A stretch of 64,000 nucleotides of DNA from Candidatus Acinetobacter avistercoris (lineage in GTDB: Bacteria; Pseudomonadota; Gammaproteobacteria; Pseudomonadales; Moraxellaceae), in the NCBI GenBank assembly GCA_018883945.1, contig JAHLFF010000111.1, forward strand, positions 1 to 64,000. Reading direction: 5' to 3'. Position 1 is the stretch's first letter. Each line of letters opens with the position of its first letter. Shown in pieces: positions 8,361-16,229 of this stretch. The position numbers and the translations under genes were made by a program. The notes under the pieces are model-generated. The model was not told where the DNA came from. It did not search any database and worked only from the letters and a program-made list of their open reading frames with translations.

Positions 8361-8741
8361 ATGAACATTGAAATCCGTACAGATAAAAATATTCAAAACA
8401 GTGAACGTTTAATTGGTTATGTACGTGAAGAGCTCACTACAGAGTTTCAACGCCATACAGAGAAAATCACGCACTTTTCAGTGCACTTAAGTGATGCAAA
8501 TGCACATAAAGGTGGTGCAGATGACATTCAATGTATGATTGAAGCGAGACCTGCAGGCTTGAAGCCAGTGGTCGTGAATCACAAAGGTCATAATATAGAT
8601 ACTGCAATACATGGTGCGATTGACCGACTTAAACGCAGTCTCGAGCATGTATTTGAGAAAAAAGAGAATCCTCGTGGTGCACCTATTCAGTTAAAAGATG
8701 ATGACAAAGAAGATATTGGTTTCGAACTGGATGAAACCTAA
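8361..8741 (+). CDS. HPF/RaiA-family ribosome-associated protein
   Basis: The 126-residue protein has the sigma-54-modulation/S30EA fold of ribosome hibernation factors: NIEIRTDKNIQNSERLIGYV, a central VHLSDANAHKGGADDIQCMI and a basic GAIDRLKRSLEHVFEKK helix. It ends in an acidic tail (about residues 109-126, KDDDKEDIGFELDE) not present in the shortest HPF. The ATG at 8361 is chosen over the GTG at 8346 because GAGG lies nine bases before it. It is not next to rpoN, so it may be a second paralogue used in stress (inference). Confidence 0.8.
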   Translation: MNIEIRTDKNIQNSERLIGYVREELTTEFQRHTEKITHFSVHLSDANAHKGGADDIQCMIEARPAGLKPVVVNHKGHNIDTAIHGAIDRLKRSLEHVFEKKENPRGAPIQLKDDDKEDIGFELDET

Positions 8742-8746
8742 TAGAT

Positions 8747-8774
8747 AAAAAGAGCCCTACGGGGCTTTTTTTTT
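8747..8774 (+). terminator. Terminator after the HPF-like gene
   Basis: AGCCC-TACG-GGGCT stem followed by a run of nine T. Confidence 0.85.
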
Positions 8775-8903
8775 GCTTGTATCTCGGTCTTAGAGTGAAA
8801 TAAATACCTCATTAATATTTAAATTCTCCGATTGTCATTTAATTGGTACAAGACTTGGCATTATTGGGCATAATATTATTTCAAATTGATAAGAGAGAAA
8901 GTC

Positions 8904-9446
8904 ATGCTAAATGCGCAACAACAAGTGTTTGTACAGGCCTTAGAAGAACTAGACCTTGCACAGGTTCAGCGCCTGTTGGCAGACGGTCTTGATCCAAATT
9001 TTATTGTCGACGATAAAGGTCCAGCCGTTTCAATCTGGTCAGATACTCTTTTTCAATGGTGGGAACAGATTTGTGAGGCACATGAAGCAGGGCAGCCGAT
9101 CAGCACTGAACAAAAGCAACAAAGCCTTCAAGTACATTTAGATATTTTAGACGCTTTAATTCAAGCAAAAGCAAATTTTCATTTGTGGGATGCTGAAGAG
9201 TGTTATGGTCCGTTGTGGGATGCTGCGAGTGCTGCGTGCGTACCTGCAGTTAAACGCTTGCTTGAACATAAAGTTGATCCAAATACTAAAGATGAAGAAG
9301 GCAATACGATTCTCTCATCTATTAGTGACTTATTTTTTGACTGTGACTTTGATAACATTGACTGGTCACAAGCATTACCTGAAGAAAAAGAAACTTTAGA
9401 ATTGCTGCGTAGTAATGGCGCAAAAACAACCAAAGAATTAGCTTAA
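8904..9446 (+). CDS. Ankyrin-repeat protein
   Basis: The 180-residue cytoplasmic protein has ankyrin-like repeats: DLAQVQRLLADGLDPNFIVDDKG near the N-terminus and AASAACVPAVKRLLEHKVDPNTKDEEGNT in the middle, with a last partial repeat ETLELLRSNGAKT. The ATG at 8904, with AGAGAG upstream, is preferred to the TTG at 8886. It ends 12 bases before the start of a small outer-membrane protein gene, so the two may share a transcript. Function unknown; such proteins usually mediate protein contacts. Confidence 0.75.
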   Translation: MLNAQQQVFVQALEELDLAQVQRLLADGLDPNFIVDDKGPAVSIWSDTLFQWWEQICEAHEAGQPISTEQKQQSLQVHLDILDALIQAKANFHLWDAEECYGPLWDAASAACVPAVKRLLEHKVDPNTKDEEGNTILSSISDLFFDCDFDNIDWSQALPEEKETLELLRSNGAKTTKELA

Positions 9447-9458
9447 TTGAGTGCTTCC

Positions 9459-10232
9459 ATGACCAAATTTCAACAACTGAGTTTAATCCTCTCTGCTGCA
9501 ACGCTCAGTATGAGTGCCGAAGCATCAGATTTTTCATTTGACCGTCCAGGTACTGGTTTTGGTACAGGTATTACACCTGTAGGGAAATTGGCATGGGAGC
9601 AAGGTTTACCGAGTGCAAACTATATTGAGTCTCGTGCCACGAATGGTGTGGTCACTAAAGGTTTAAGCTTGAATGCAGATACGTTGTTACGTACTGGTTT
9701 AGGAAAAAATACTGAATTGCAATTAGGTTGGGCAGGCCCAATCTGGACCAAAGTTAAATCGCAAGGTCAATCTGTTGAGGATGATGGCCTTGGAGATGTC
9801 AGTATTGGTGTGAAGCATCGTATTGATTTAGAAGATGATAAATTATCTTTGGCAGTTTTAGCGCAAGCGATTATTGCGACAGGTAATAGCGGCTTTAGCC
9901 AAGACGAAGATTCTTATATATTAGGTTCATCACTTGAGTACCAATATAACGAGTTGGTGAATACAAGTATTAGTATGTTCTATGAAGTTCAAGATGGTGA
10001 ATGGTCTGTTACAGCAGTACCAACCATTAACTATGAAATCGCAGGAAAATTAAGCGGATTCTCGGAATTGGTTTATCATAAAAAAGAAAGTCTGCATAAC
10101 CAATATGCTTTGGGTACAGGTTTAATCTACGCGTTGAATGATCGTGCACAATTTGATGCAAGTGTTGGTGTAGATTTGGATGGACGTGACCGCAGTTATA
10201 ATGCGGGTTTAGGCATTTCCTATTTATTCTAA
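9459..10232 (+). CDS. Outer-membrane beta-barrel protein of the phenol-degradation transporter-like type
   Basis: The 257-residue product has a signal peptide (MTKFQQLSLILSAATLSMSAEA) and a barrel-like pattern of alternating hydrophobic strands, ending GLGISYLF. The segments FDRPGTGFGTGITPVGKLAW, LGWAGPIWTK and GLGDVSIGVKHRI match the MetA-pathway-of-phenol-degradation/transporter-like outer-membrane family (known by these names, function largely unproven). The ATG at 9459 begins the signal peptide; a TTG at 9447 directly follows the ankyrin gene stop. Confidence 0.7.
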   Translation: MTKFQQLSLILSAATLSMSAEASDFSFDRPGTGFGTGITPVGKLAWEQGLPSANYIESRATNGVVTKGLSLNADTLLRTGLGKNTELQLGWAGPIWTKVKSQGQSVEDDGLGDVSIGVKHRIDLEDDKLSLAVLAQAIIATGNSGFSQDEDSYILGSSLEYQYNELVNTSISMFYEVQDGEWSVTAVPTINYEIAGKLSGFSELVYHKKESLHNQYALGTGLIYALNDRAQFDASVGVDLDGRDRSYNAGLGISYLF

Positions 10233-10247
10233 ACGCTATTAGATCGC

Positions 10248-10278
10248 AAAAAAGAGTAGCTATAGGCTACTCTTTTTT
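10248..10278. terminator. Bidirectional terminator
   Basis: AAAAAAGAGTAGC and GCTACTCTTTTTT form a long stem with A-run and T-run on the two sides, so it can serve the plus-strand barrel gene and the minus-strand esterase. Confidence 0.85.
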
Positions 10279-10369
10279 ATTTCTTAGATTATCGTTTGAA
10301 ATGCGATATCTAAAAATATGGATAAAATAGGACGTTGATGATGAGAGTGATGAACTCTAAGATGAAGAT

Positions 10370-11284
10370 TTAATCTTGATCTAATTGTTGAGCAAAGGCT
10401 GTTAAATCTGTTAAAGCTTGTTCAGCTTCTTCAAACCAAGGGCTAAACATTTGAAAGTTATGCCACATGCCTGTGTAAAGTTTGAAATGAACATCTACAC
10501 CTGCTTGTTTTGCTTTATGTTCAAATCGAATTGCATCATCCATTAAAATTTCTTTAGAGCCGACTTGAACCAATATTGGTGGTAATCCCTTCAAATCACC
10601 AAAAATAGGCGAAATTGCTGGTTGAGATTGATCAATACCTTTAGGAACATAATATTGAATACCCGCTTCGAGTGCTTCAATCGATAACAAAGCATCATGT
10701 TTTTTATTATAACGCAGTGATTCGCTGGTCAATGTCAGGTCTAAAAATGGAGACAGCAGAATTAATCCGCTTGGTAGTAATTTAGGATTTTCTTCTTTTA
10801 AACGAAGGGCCAAAGCCAGAGCTAAGTTTGCGCCACATGAGTCACCCGAAAGAATAATATCCTTAGGTTGAGTCCCTTGGTCGAGCAACATTTGATAAAT
10901 ATCATAAATAGCTTCACCCACATCTGGAAATTTATGTTCAGGTGCGAGTGGGTATTCAATATGTAGAACTTGCATTTGAGTACGCAGTGCAATTTCACTT
11001 AAAAAAGCACGATGTGTTTTGAGAGAACCGAGAAAAAATGCACCCCCATGAATATGAAAGATCAGCTGTGTGGTTTCGGGTTGTGGCTTGATTTCTTCAG
11101 CACGAATACCTGCAATACGTAAAGATTTAAACTCAACGTTCTTTGGCTGAGGAAAAATTCTAGTTAATTGCTCTAAAGCAACACGTAATACAGAGGGTGG
11201 GAGATTTAGTCGACTCGGGTAACGAAGACTTGTCTTAAGAAAAGATTCTGTAATGTATTGTTTCAGAAATGGATTTATCTTCAT
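10370..11284 (-). CDS. Alpha/beta hydrolase, hormone-sensitive-lipase family esterase
   Basis: The 304-residue protein carries the HSL-family oxyanion motif HGGAFFLGS (about residues 78-86), the nucleophile elbow GDSCGANLALAL with the catalytic serine, and a C-terminal GMWHNFQMF with the catalytic histidine. A likely acid lies in the KEILMDDAIRFEHK region. It should hydrolyse short or medium acyl esters; the natural substrate is unknown. GGAA lies upstream of the ATG. It stands alone between convergent and divergent neighbours. Confidence 0.85.
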   Translation of the reverse strand: MKINPFLKQYITESFLKTSLRYPSRLNLPPSVLRVALEQLTRIFPQPKNVEFKSLRIAGIRAEEIKPQPETTQLIFHIHGGAFFLGSLKTHRAFLSEIALRTQMQVLHIEYPLAPEHKFPDVGEAIYDIYQMLLDQGTQPKDIILSGDSCGANLALALALRLKEENPKLLPSGLILLSPFLDLTLTSESLRYNKKHDALLSIEALEAGIQYYVPKGIDQSQPAISPIFGDLKGLPPILVQVGSKEILMDDAIRFEHKAKQAGVDVHFKLYTGMWHNFQMFSPWFEEAEQALTDLTAFAQQLDQD

Positions 11285-11428
11285 CTTATTTCCATATTAA
11301 TGAACTATTGCTTGTTATAAGTGTGTAAATTAACAAGGCTACACTAAATAGTCACATTCAAAAATTGCTTAATTGTTATGAATTTTTAATAATCATTAAG
11401 TCAACCAAGACAAAGGGAAATGAAAAAA

Positions 11429-11866
11429 ATGAAAAAAATTGCGCTAGCATTAGGATTGCTTACCACTGCTGTTTTTGCAAATGCTGCAGATCCATTGAAT
11501 GGAACAGTATGGAAAACTATTGATGATAAAACCAAACAACCGAAAGCTCTTGTGAAATTCACAGAACAATCAAACGGCACTTTGTCTGCAAGTATTCAAA
11601 ATATATTAACGCCGGGTGAAGAAAATGCATGTACTAAATGCGAAGGTACATACAAAAATAAATCACTTAAAGGTGTAACCATTGTTCGTAACCTCAAAAA
11701 TGCTGGAGGTACAAGTTATGACGGCGGTTCAATTTTAGATCCTAAAACTGGGAAGACTTACAAGCTTAAGGGCAGTCTAACGGAATCTGGTAAAAAGCTT
11801 GAGTTACGCGGATTTATTGGTGTAGCTGCATTAGGACGCAACCAAACTTGGGTTCGTGCTGACTAA
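11429..11866 (+). CDS. DUF2147-family periplasmic protein
   Basis: The roughly 145-residue protein has a signal peptide (MKKIALALGLLTTAVFANA) and the DUF2147 pattern: DPLNGTVWKTIDDKT, ENACTKCEGTYKNKSLKG, GSILDPKTGKTYKLKGSL and ELRGFIGVAALGRNQTWVR. An ATG three codons earlier (11420) is possible, but AGGG lies only two bases before it and about eleven before 11429. The role of this family is unknown; in Acinetobacter its members are small exported proteins. Confidence 0.85.
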   Translation: MKKIALALGLLTTAVFANAADPLNGTVWKTIDDKTKQPKALVKFTEQSNGTLSASIQNILTPGEENACTKCEGTYKNKSLKGVTIVRNLKNAGGTSYDGGSILDPKTGKTYKLKGSLTESGKKLELRGFIGVAALGRNQTWVRAD

Positions 11867-11878
11867 GCAAATTTTAAT

Positions 11879-11908
11879 CAAAAGCCGAACGTTGGTTCGG
11901 CTTTTTTA
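11879..11908 (+). terminator. Terminator after the DUF2147 gene
   Basis: AAAAGCCGAAC-GTTG-GTTCGGCTTTTTT, an eleven-base-pair stem with T-run. Confidence 0.9.
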
Positions 11909-11928
11909 TTCTAAGATTTTAATTTCTT

Positions 11929-12279
11929 TTATGCGTTTAGCGCTCGAATCTCATCTTCTTTATAACCGACGATAAAGGTTGATTCTGTAGCAATAACAGG
12001 ACGTTTGATCAAACTATGATGACACATTAGAGCTTCAATCAAACCTGTCTCACTGGCCAATGCCGCCTGTTGTTCTGATTCTGTGAGCTTACGCCAAGTG
12101 GTTCCTTTTTTATTCAAGACTAAATCTGCGCCTATTTTATCTAACCAAATTTTTAAGGTATCGGCATCAATACCTTGTTTTTTATAATCATGAAACTCAT
12201 ATGCGATCCCCAGTTCTGTGAGCAGATCAAATGCTTTTTTCATCGAACTGCAATTTTTAATACCATAAACTTTAAGCAT
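11929..12279 (-). CDS. ArsC/Spx-family reductase, YffB-like
   Basis: The 116-residue thioredoxin-fold protein belongs to the ArsC/Spx superfamily. It begins LKVYGIKNCSSMKKAFDLL, with a single active-site cysteine instead of a CXXC pair, followed by YEFHDYKKQGID and ends with IKRPVIATESTFIVGYKEDE. This is the YffB type, thought to be a glutathione-dependent thiol reductase rather than an arsenate reductase. AAGG lies seven bases before the ATG. No ars genes are near it. Confidence 0.88.
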   Translation of the reverse strand: MLKVYGIKNCSSMKKAFDLLTELGIAYEFHDYKKQGIDADTLKIWLDKIGADLVLNKKGTTWRKLTESEQQAALASETGLIEALMCHHSLIKRPVIATESTFIVGYKEDEIRALNA

Positions 12280-12428
12280 GAATAACCTTATACAGACATG
12301 ATAATTTAATCTTAGATTAGCGGAAAAAATATCGAAGCTCTAGTGGTGTTTGAAAGCCGAGTATTTGAAATAGTTGAATGATTGAAAAATTGTCATATAG
12401 AAAAATTTGTCGTATTAAAAAAATCACA

Positions 12429-12462
12429 GCGTCATAAATTTGTCACAAACAATATTTATCAT
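12429..12462 (+). promoter_or_regulatory. Possible PHO box with -10
   Basis: GCGTCAT-AAAT-TTGTCAC (12429-12446) resembles the PhoB box CTGTCAT-AAAT-CTGTCAC at 15 of 18 positions. A TATCAT hexamer starts ten bases after it, the spacing used by PhoB-dependent promoters. Another GTC lies 22 bases before the first half-site. No protein gene follows on this strand, so the function is uncertain. Confidence 0.3.
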
Positions 12463-12596
12463 CAACGGCAAAGAATGAATGAAAATCTAAATTTTTAGAA
12501 ATAAATAGATATATAGCGATACGAAGTAGTTGGGATTTGATTTTATATCGTGATTCGGAATCTGATATATAGATTTTAAAGAATATACAGATGACT

Positions 12597-12638
12597 AAAA
12601 AGAGAAAACCCGCATCAAATCATCCTGATTATGCGGGT
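12597..12638 (-). terminator. Intrinsic terminator of the GGA-rich RNA
   Basis: ACCCGCAT (12608-12615) pairs with ATGCGGGT (12631-12638), with an inner AATCA/TGATT stem and a GGA triloop on the minus strand. The minus-strand tail reads TTTTCTCTTTTT, so termination is for leftward transcription. Confidence 0.85.
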
Positions 12639-12763
12639 CTCAATTCAACGTCCAATGTCTTCATCCTTGAGAAATAAATAAATTTATTTCCTTTTCATCC
12701 TACGGCGTCCAATCCTTATTGTCATCCTGACATGTCCCTGTGCCGTGCCACAATAATGGACCG
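12597..12763 (-). ncRNA. Candidate CsrB/RsmY-type CsrA-sequestering small RNA
   Basis: Read on the minus strand, about 167 bases contain nine GGA triplets (plus-strand TCC at 12735, 12725, 12713, 12708, 12698, 12689, 12664, 12651 and 12623). Several sit in CAGGAUG, AAGGAUG or UAGGAUG contexts close to the CsrA binding consensus. Two are displayed in hairpin loops: TGTCA-GGA-TGACA (12720-12732) and AATCA-GGA-TGATT (12618-12630) at the tip of the terminator stem. ACGGC and GCCGT (12742-12746 and 12702-12706) can close a longer helix. A promoter (TTGACG-N16-TTCAAT) and an intrinsic terminator bound the unit. It has the architecture of CsrB/RsmX/Y/Z RNAs; the sequence itself does not match one that I recognise. 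Confidence 0.7.
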
Positions 12764-12769
12764 ATGCGC

Positions 12770-12797
12770 ATTGAATAAAAATAAGATAACACGTCAA
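12770..12797 (-). promoter_or_regulatory. Candidate promoter of the GGA-rich RNA
   Basis: On the minus strand, TTGACG (12797-12792) and TTCAAT (12775-12770) are separated by 16 bases. Transcription would start near 12763. Confidence 0.55.
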
Positions 12798-12818
12798 GTA
12801 CTGTGAGCTATTTACCTA

Positions 12819-12846
12819 CACTGAGTGAACGATCGTTCACTCAGTG
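12819..12846. promoter_or_regulatory. 28-bp perfect palindrome, probable operator
   Basis: CACTGAGTGAACGA is followed directly by its exact reverse complement. The centre is about 70 bases upstream of the predicted start of the GGA-rich RNA and just downstream of the crc/xth stop. The GAACGATCGTTC core resembles TetR-family operators. No T-run follows on either strand, so a terminator is unlikely. Confidence 0.6.
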
Positions 12847-12890
12847 GTTAATTCAATGCGTTAATTCTGTCATTTAAATAACACTGATCA

Positions 12891-13712
12891 TTATGCAACT
12901 CTGTAATCAATGATCACAGGGGCATGATCGCTATACCAATTTTCTTTATATACCCAAGCATTGACTGTACGATTTTTCCAGTCAGGTGAGCATGCGTGAT
13001 AATCAATACGCCAACCTACATTCTTTGCACGAGCTTGCCCGCGGTTTGACCACCATGAATAAACTTCCGCTTCTTTACGAACTTCACGGAAAGTGTCGAC
13101 ATAGCCCAGTTCATCATAAATATGATCGAGCCATGCACGTTCATGAGGTAAACAGCCTGAGGCTTTTTGATTGCCTGACCAGTTTTTAATATCAATACGT
13201 TTATGTACGATATTGTAATCGCCACAGACAATCACAGACTTATCTTGCTCACGCCACTGTTTAAGAATGTGAGCATATTGTTCAAGAAAATGGTCTTTGC
13301 GTACTTGAGCTTCATCGCCTGATGAGCCTGATGGTAGATAAAGTGAGCAAATATGTACTGTTTTAGCTAAACCGATATCAAACTCAGCTGAAATAAAACG
13401 ACCTTGAGAATCTGCTAATTCAAAACCTAAACCATCTGTCACAGAGACAAAAGGCAGTCGACTATAAATGGCAGTACCCGCATAGCCAGGACGTTCTGCT
13501 GGGAATAGATGGGTATACCAACCTTCAGGTTTGAATTTATCGGTCCACTGCGCATGTGTAATCCGGCTTTCTTGCATGCAAATCACATCTGCTTCAGATT
13601 GTTCCATCCATTCCAAAAGGCCCTTGGTCACAGATGAACGTAAGCCGTTCACGTTAATTGAAACGACTCTTAGAATTTTTTGATCACTAGGATAGTCACT
13701 CTTTGGTATCAT
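12891..13712 (-). CDS. crc: Crc / exodeoxyribonuclease III family protein
   Basis: The 273-residue protein belongs to the exonuclease III/AP-endonuclease family and lies divergent to pyrE, the place where crc (catabolite repression control) is found in pseudomonads. Pseudomonas Crc has lost the catalytic residues, but here they are kept: E48 in MQESR, D and N in GDYNIV, D in WRIDYH and the SDHAPV histidine near the C-terminus. It could therefore be an active DNA-repair nuclease, a Crc-like partner of Hfq, or both. Typical Crc-like stretches such as LYLPSGSSGDEAQ and FDIGLAKTVHI are also present. The 28-base spacer to the pyrE leader is shared. Confidence 0.8.
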   Translation of the reverse strand: MIPKSDYPSDQKILRVVSINVNGLRSSVTKGLLEWMEQSEADVICMQESRITHAQWTDKFKPEGWYTHLFPAERPGYAGTAIYSRLPFVSVTDGLGFELADSQGRFISAEFDIGLAKTVHICSLYLPSGSSGDEAQVRKDHFLEQYAHILKQWREQDKSVIVCGDYNIVHKRIDIKNWSGNQKASGCLPHERAWLDHIYDELGYVDTFREVRKEAEVYSWWSNRGQARAKNVGWRIDYHACSPDWKNRTVNAWVYKENWYSDHAPVIIDYRVA

Positions 13713-13752
13713 GCGCAGTCATAACCTCTCTTTATGAATTTTGGAGCACCTC

Positions 13753-14403
13753 ATGACAACGCCTGTGTCTTTTCAGCCTCAAGCATTTATCGAATTAGCA
13801 TTATCACGTGGTGTGCTTAAATTTGGTGAGTTTACTTTAAAATCAGGTCGTGTGAGTCCTTATTTTTTCAATGCAGGACTGCTTAATGACGGTGAAGCAT
13901 TGACACTATTGGCTTCAGGCTATGCCGATAAATTAATTCAATGTAACGATGTTGAAGTGATTTTTGGTCCTGCATACAAAGGTATTCCATTTGTGGCGGC
14001 GACTGCTGTTGCTTTATCGCAAAATCATAGCGTGAGTATGCCTTGGGGCTTTAATCGTAAAGAAGCTAAAGATCACGGTGAAGGTGGTGTCTTAGTTGGC
14101 GCCTCTGTGCATGGTAAAAAAGTTTGGATCATTGATGATGTGATCACAGCAGGAACCGCTATTCGTGAAGTGGTTACTGTACTTAAAAATGCGGGTGCAC
14201 AAATTGCGGGCGTATTGGTGGCATTAGACCGTCAAGAAAAAGGTCAGGGAAGCTTATCTGCGATTCAGGAAGTTCAAAAAGAGCTTGAGATACCTGTGCA
14301 TGCACTAATTACCATGAAAGATTTGATGGCATTCTTGGAGGCCAAAGGTGATTTAGAAGCCTTAGCGAAAATGGAAGATTACCGTGTGAAGTATGGGATC
14401 TAA
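13753..14403 (+). CDS. pyrE: Orotate phosphoribosyltransferase
   Basis: PyrE joins orotate and PRPP to orotidine 5'-phosphate in pyrimidine synthesis. The 216-residue protein shows [18 protein letters not shown] near the N-terminus, the catalytic loop [13 protein letters not shown] and the PRPP-binding motif [13 protein letters not shown] (about residues 120-132). The ATG at 13753 is chosen because GGAG lies six bases before it, rather than a TTG at 13741. It is divergent from crc/xth. Confidence 0.96.
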   Translation: MTTPVSFQPQAFIELALSRGVLKFGEFTLKSGRVSPYFFNAGLLNDGEALTLLASGYADKLIQCNDVEVIFGPAYKGIPFVAATAVALSQNHSVSMPWGFNRKEAKDHGEGGVLVGASVHGKKVWIIDDVITAGTAIREVVTVLKNAGAQIAGVLVALDRQEKGQGSLSAIQEVQKELEIPVHALITMKDLMAFLEAKGDLEALAKMEDYRVKYGI

Positions 14404-14418
14404 TTTGTTCTAAGATTA

Positions 14419-14445
14419 AAAAAGGAAGCATTGGCTTCCTTTTTG
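14419..14445. terminator. Terminator after pyrE
   Basis: AAAAAGGAAGC-ATTG-GCTTCCTTTTT. The stem is symmetric with A and T runs, so it may also act on the convergent SulP gene. Confidence 0.85.
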
Positions 14446-14523
14446 ATTGGATCTATAACGTTAATATTTTAATGCGTTAATTCATGATTAAAGCGTATCA
14501 AGCTTAAGCAGTGCCGTTTGATC

Positions 14524-15987
14524 TTAGACTTGCGCATGCGTTCCATATTTATCAATCATAATCGAACTGGCTTCATTTAAACCTCGTACGCTTACTTTAA
14601 TGCCATTTTTTTGAAATTTTTGCATTACAGAATCAAGCATTGCAACAGATGTGACATCCCAAATATGTGCTTGAGTTAAATCGAGAATAACGTCGTTAAC
14701 ATCTTCTTTAAAATTGAAAGATTGCAAAAATTTATCTGCTGAACTAAAGAAGATTTGACCTTTTAATTCGTATACGCGGGTTGTGCCATCGAAGAACGTG
14801 CTGACACGAATATCATTTTCTAATTTATTGGCAAAAAAAAGCGCGGAAAGCATAACGCCAACTAAAACACCCAAGGCCAAATTGTGGGTCGTTACAACCA
14901 CAACAACGGTTGCCAGCATTACGATATTGCTGCTTTTGGGATTTGACTTAAAGCTTTTGAGCGAGCTCCATTCGAAGGTTGAGATAGAGACCATAATCAT
15001 TACAGCAACCAATGCTGCCATGGGAATAACTTTCAGCCAATCACTGATAAATACCACCAATATCAATAGAAAAATACCCGCGGCAAAACTGGAAAGTCGT
15101 GTGAGGCCCCCTGATTTCACGTTAATCATAGATTGACCAATCATTGCGCACCCAGCCATACCCCCTAAAAAGCCTGATGCAATATTGGCGATGCCTTGCC
15201 CTTTACATTCTTGATGTTTATCGCTTGGAGTATCTGTCATTTCATCGACAATCGTGGCTGTCATCATGGCCTCAAGTAAACCCACTGCTGCCAATGCGAT
15301 GGCATAAGGTAAGATGATGATCAGTGTTTCAAGAGTGAGAGGAATATTAGGAATTAAAAAGATGGGTAAGGTATCGGGTAATGACCCCATATCGCCAACG
15401 GTTCGAACGTCAATGTTTAGACCCATTGCGAGCAGAGTGATGACCACAATACACACCAAAGGGGAAGGCAGGACCTTGCCAATTCGGGGAAGTAATGGGA
15501 ATAGATAAATAATAGCGAGACCCAAAGCAACTAAAGCATAAACATGCCAAGTGACGTGGGTTAACTCAGGTAATTGTGCCAAAAGAATTAAGATAGCTAA
15601 TGCGTTGACGAAACCAATCACCACAGACTTAGAGACAAAGCGCATTAACTTGGCAAGTTTTAAGTAGCCAGCCAAAATTTGTATAACACCGGTCAATATG
15701 GTGGCAGCCAGCAAGTATTCTAAGCCATGCTCTTTGACGAGAGTCACCATGAGGAGAGCCATTGCACCTGTCGCTGCGGAAATCATTGCAGGTCGACCAC
15801 CTACAAACGAAATGACCACTGCAATACAAAAGGATGCGTACAGACCAACTTTTGGATCGACACCAGCAATAATAGAGAAAGCAATCGCTTCTGGAATGAG
15901 CGCAAGACCAACGACCAGCCCCGCAAGAATATCTCCACGCAGGTTAGAGAACCATTGTTCTCGTATTTTGGATAATTTGGATAACAT
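14524..15987 (-). CDS. SulP-family anion transporter with STAS domain
   Basis: The 487-residue inner-membrane protein has about ten to twelve hydrophobic segments (residues 15-385) and a C-terminal STAS domain (about 395-480, with [21 protein letters not shown]). The [21 protein letters not shown] start is typical of the group often annotated as sulfate permease or bicarbonate transporter; the substrate is not resolved. The leader is unusual: three hairpins lie upstream, and the nearest ends six bases from the ATG and would cover its only SD-like AGG. Confidence 0.88.
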   Translation of the reverse strand: MLSKLSKIREQWFSNLRGDILAGLVVGLALIPEAIAFSIIAGVDPKVGLYASFCIAVVISFVGGRPAMISAATGAMALLMVTLVKEHGLEYLLAATILTGVIQILAGYLKLAKLMRFVSKSVVIGFVNALAILILLAQLPELTHVTWHVYALVALGLAIIYLFPLLPRIGKVLPSPLVCIVVITLLAMGLNIDVRTVGDMGSLPDTLPIFLIPNIPLTLETLIIILPYAIALAAVGLLEAMMTATIVDEMTDTPSDKHQECKGQGIANIASGFLGGMAGCAMIGQSMINVKSGGLTRLSSFAAGIFLLILVVFISDWLKVIPMAALVAVMIMVSISTFEWSSLKSFKSNPKSSNIVMLATVVVVVTTHNLALGVLVGVMLSALFFANKLENDIRVSTFFDGTTRVYELKGQIFFSSADKFLQSFNFKEDVNDVILDLTQAHIWDVTSVAMLDSVMQKFQKNGIKVSVRGLNEASSIMIDKYGTHAQV

Positions 15988-15993
15988 AGAAAA

Positions 15994-16024
15994 AGCCTAT
16001 TTTTTTTAGTTTTTTAGATAGGCT
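15994..16024 (-). promoter_or_regulatory. SD-covering / attenuator-like hairpin in the SulP leader
   Basis: On the minus strand AGCCTAT (16024-16018) pairs with ATAGGCT (16000-15994), followed by five T. The TAGG in the right arm is the only Shine-Dalgarno-like sequence before the ATG at 15987. Confidence 0.5.
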
Positions 16025-16078
16025 AGTGATGTGATATACAACACACGAGCAACTACACCACATCACTAGACAGTGATG
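16023..16078 (-). promoter_or_regulatory. Two mutually exclusive hairpins in the SulP leader
   Basis: CTAGTGATGTG (16023-16033) is perfectly complementary to 16059-16069. The segment 16061-16067 can instead pair with 16072-16078 (CATCACT-agac-AGTGATG). The long stem abuts the hairpin that covers the start region. The arrangement looks like a switch, but no ligand class is recognised. Confidence 0.45.
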
Positions 16079-16229
16079 AATTATTTACGAGATTAAGCAT
16101 GTAAATAAAATTATGGTGGAGTAAGTGTCATAGAATGACCGCGGCTCTGTAGGTTGAATTTCGAACGAGGGTAACAGCGAATTCCATTGTGATCCAATAG
16201 ATTGAGAAAAAATCTACAATTTAAAACAT

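Larger units (their letters stand above)
12280..12890. other. Intergenic region with regulatory-RNA content
   Basis: This 611-base gap has no convincing protein gene. From left to right it contains a possible PHO-box promoter on the plus strand, an intrinsic terminator reading on the minus strand, a GGA-rich RNA candidate on the minus strand, its promoter, and a 28-bp perfect palindrome. Each is listed separately. The part from 12280 to 12428 is AT-rich without visible structure. Confidence 0.8.

Noticed and set aside
12591..12677. 28-codon plus-strand ORF beginning MTKKRKPASNHPDYAG
   Set aside because: It has no ribosome-binding site, and its codons overlap the antisense terminator hairpin whose structure explains the sequence better.
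12819..12846. Palindrome read as a GacA binding box
   Set aside because: Only about half of the positions of TGTAAG-N6-CTTACA match; the long perfect symmetry fits a TetR-type operator better.
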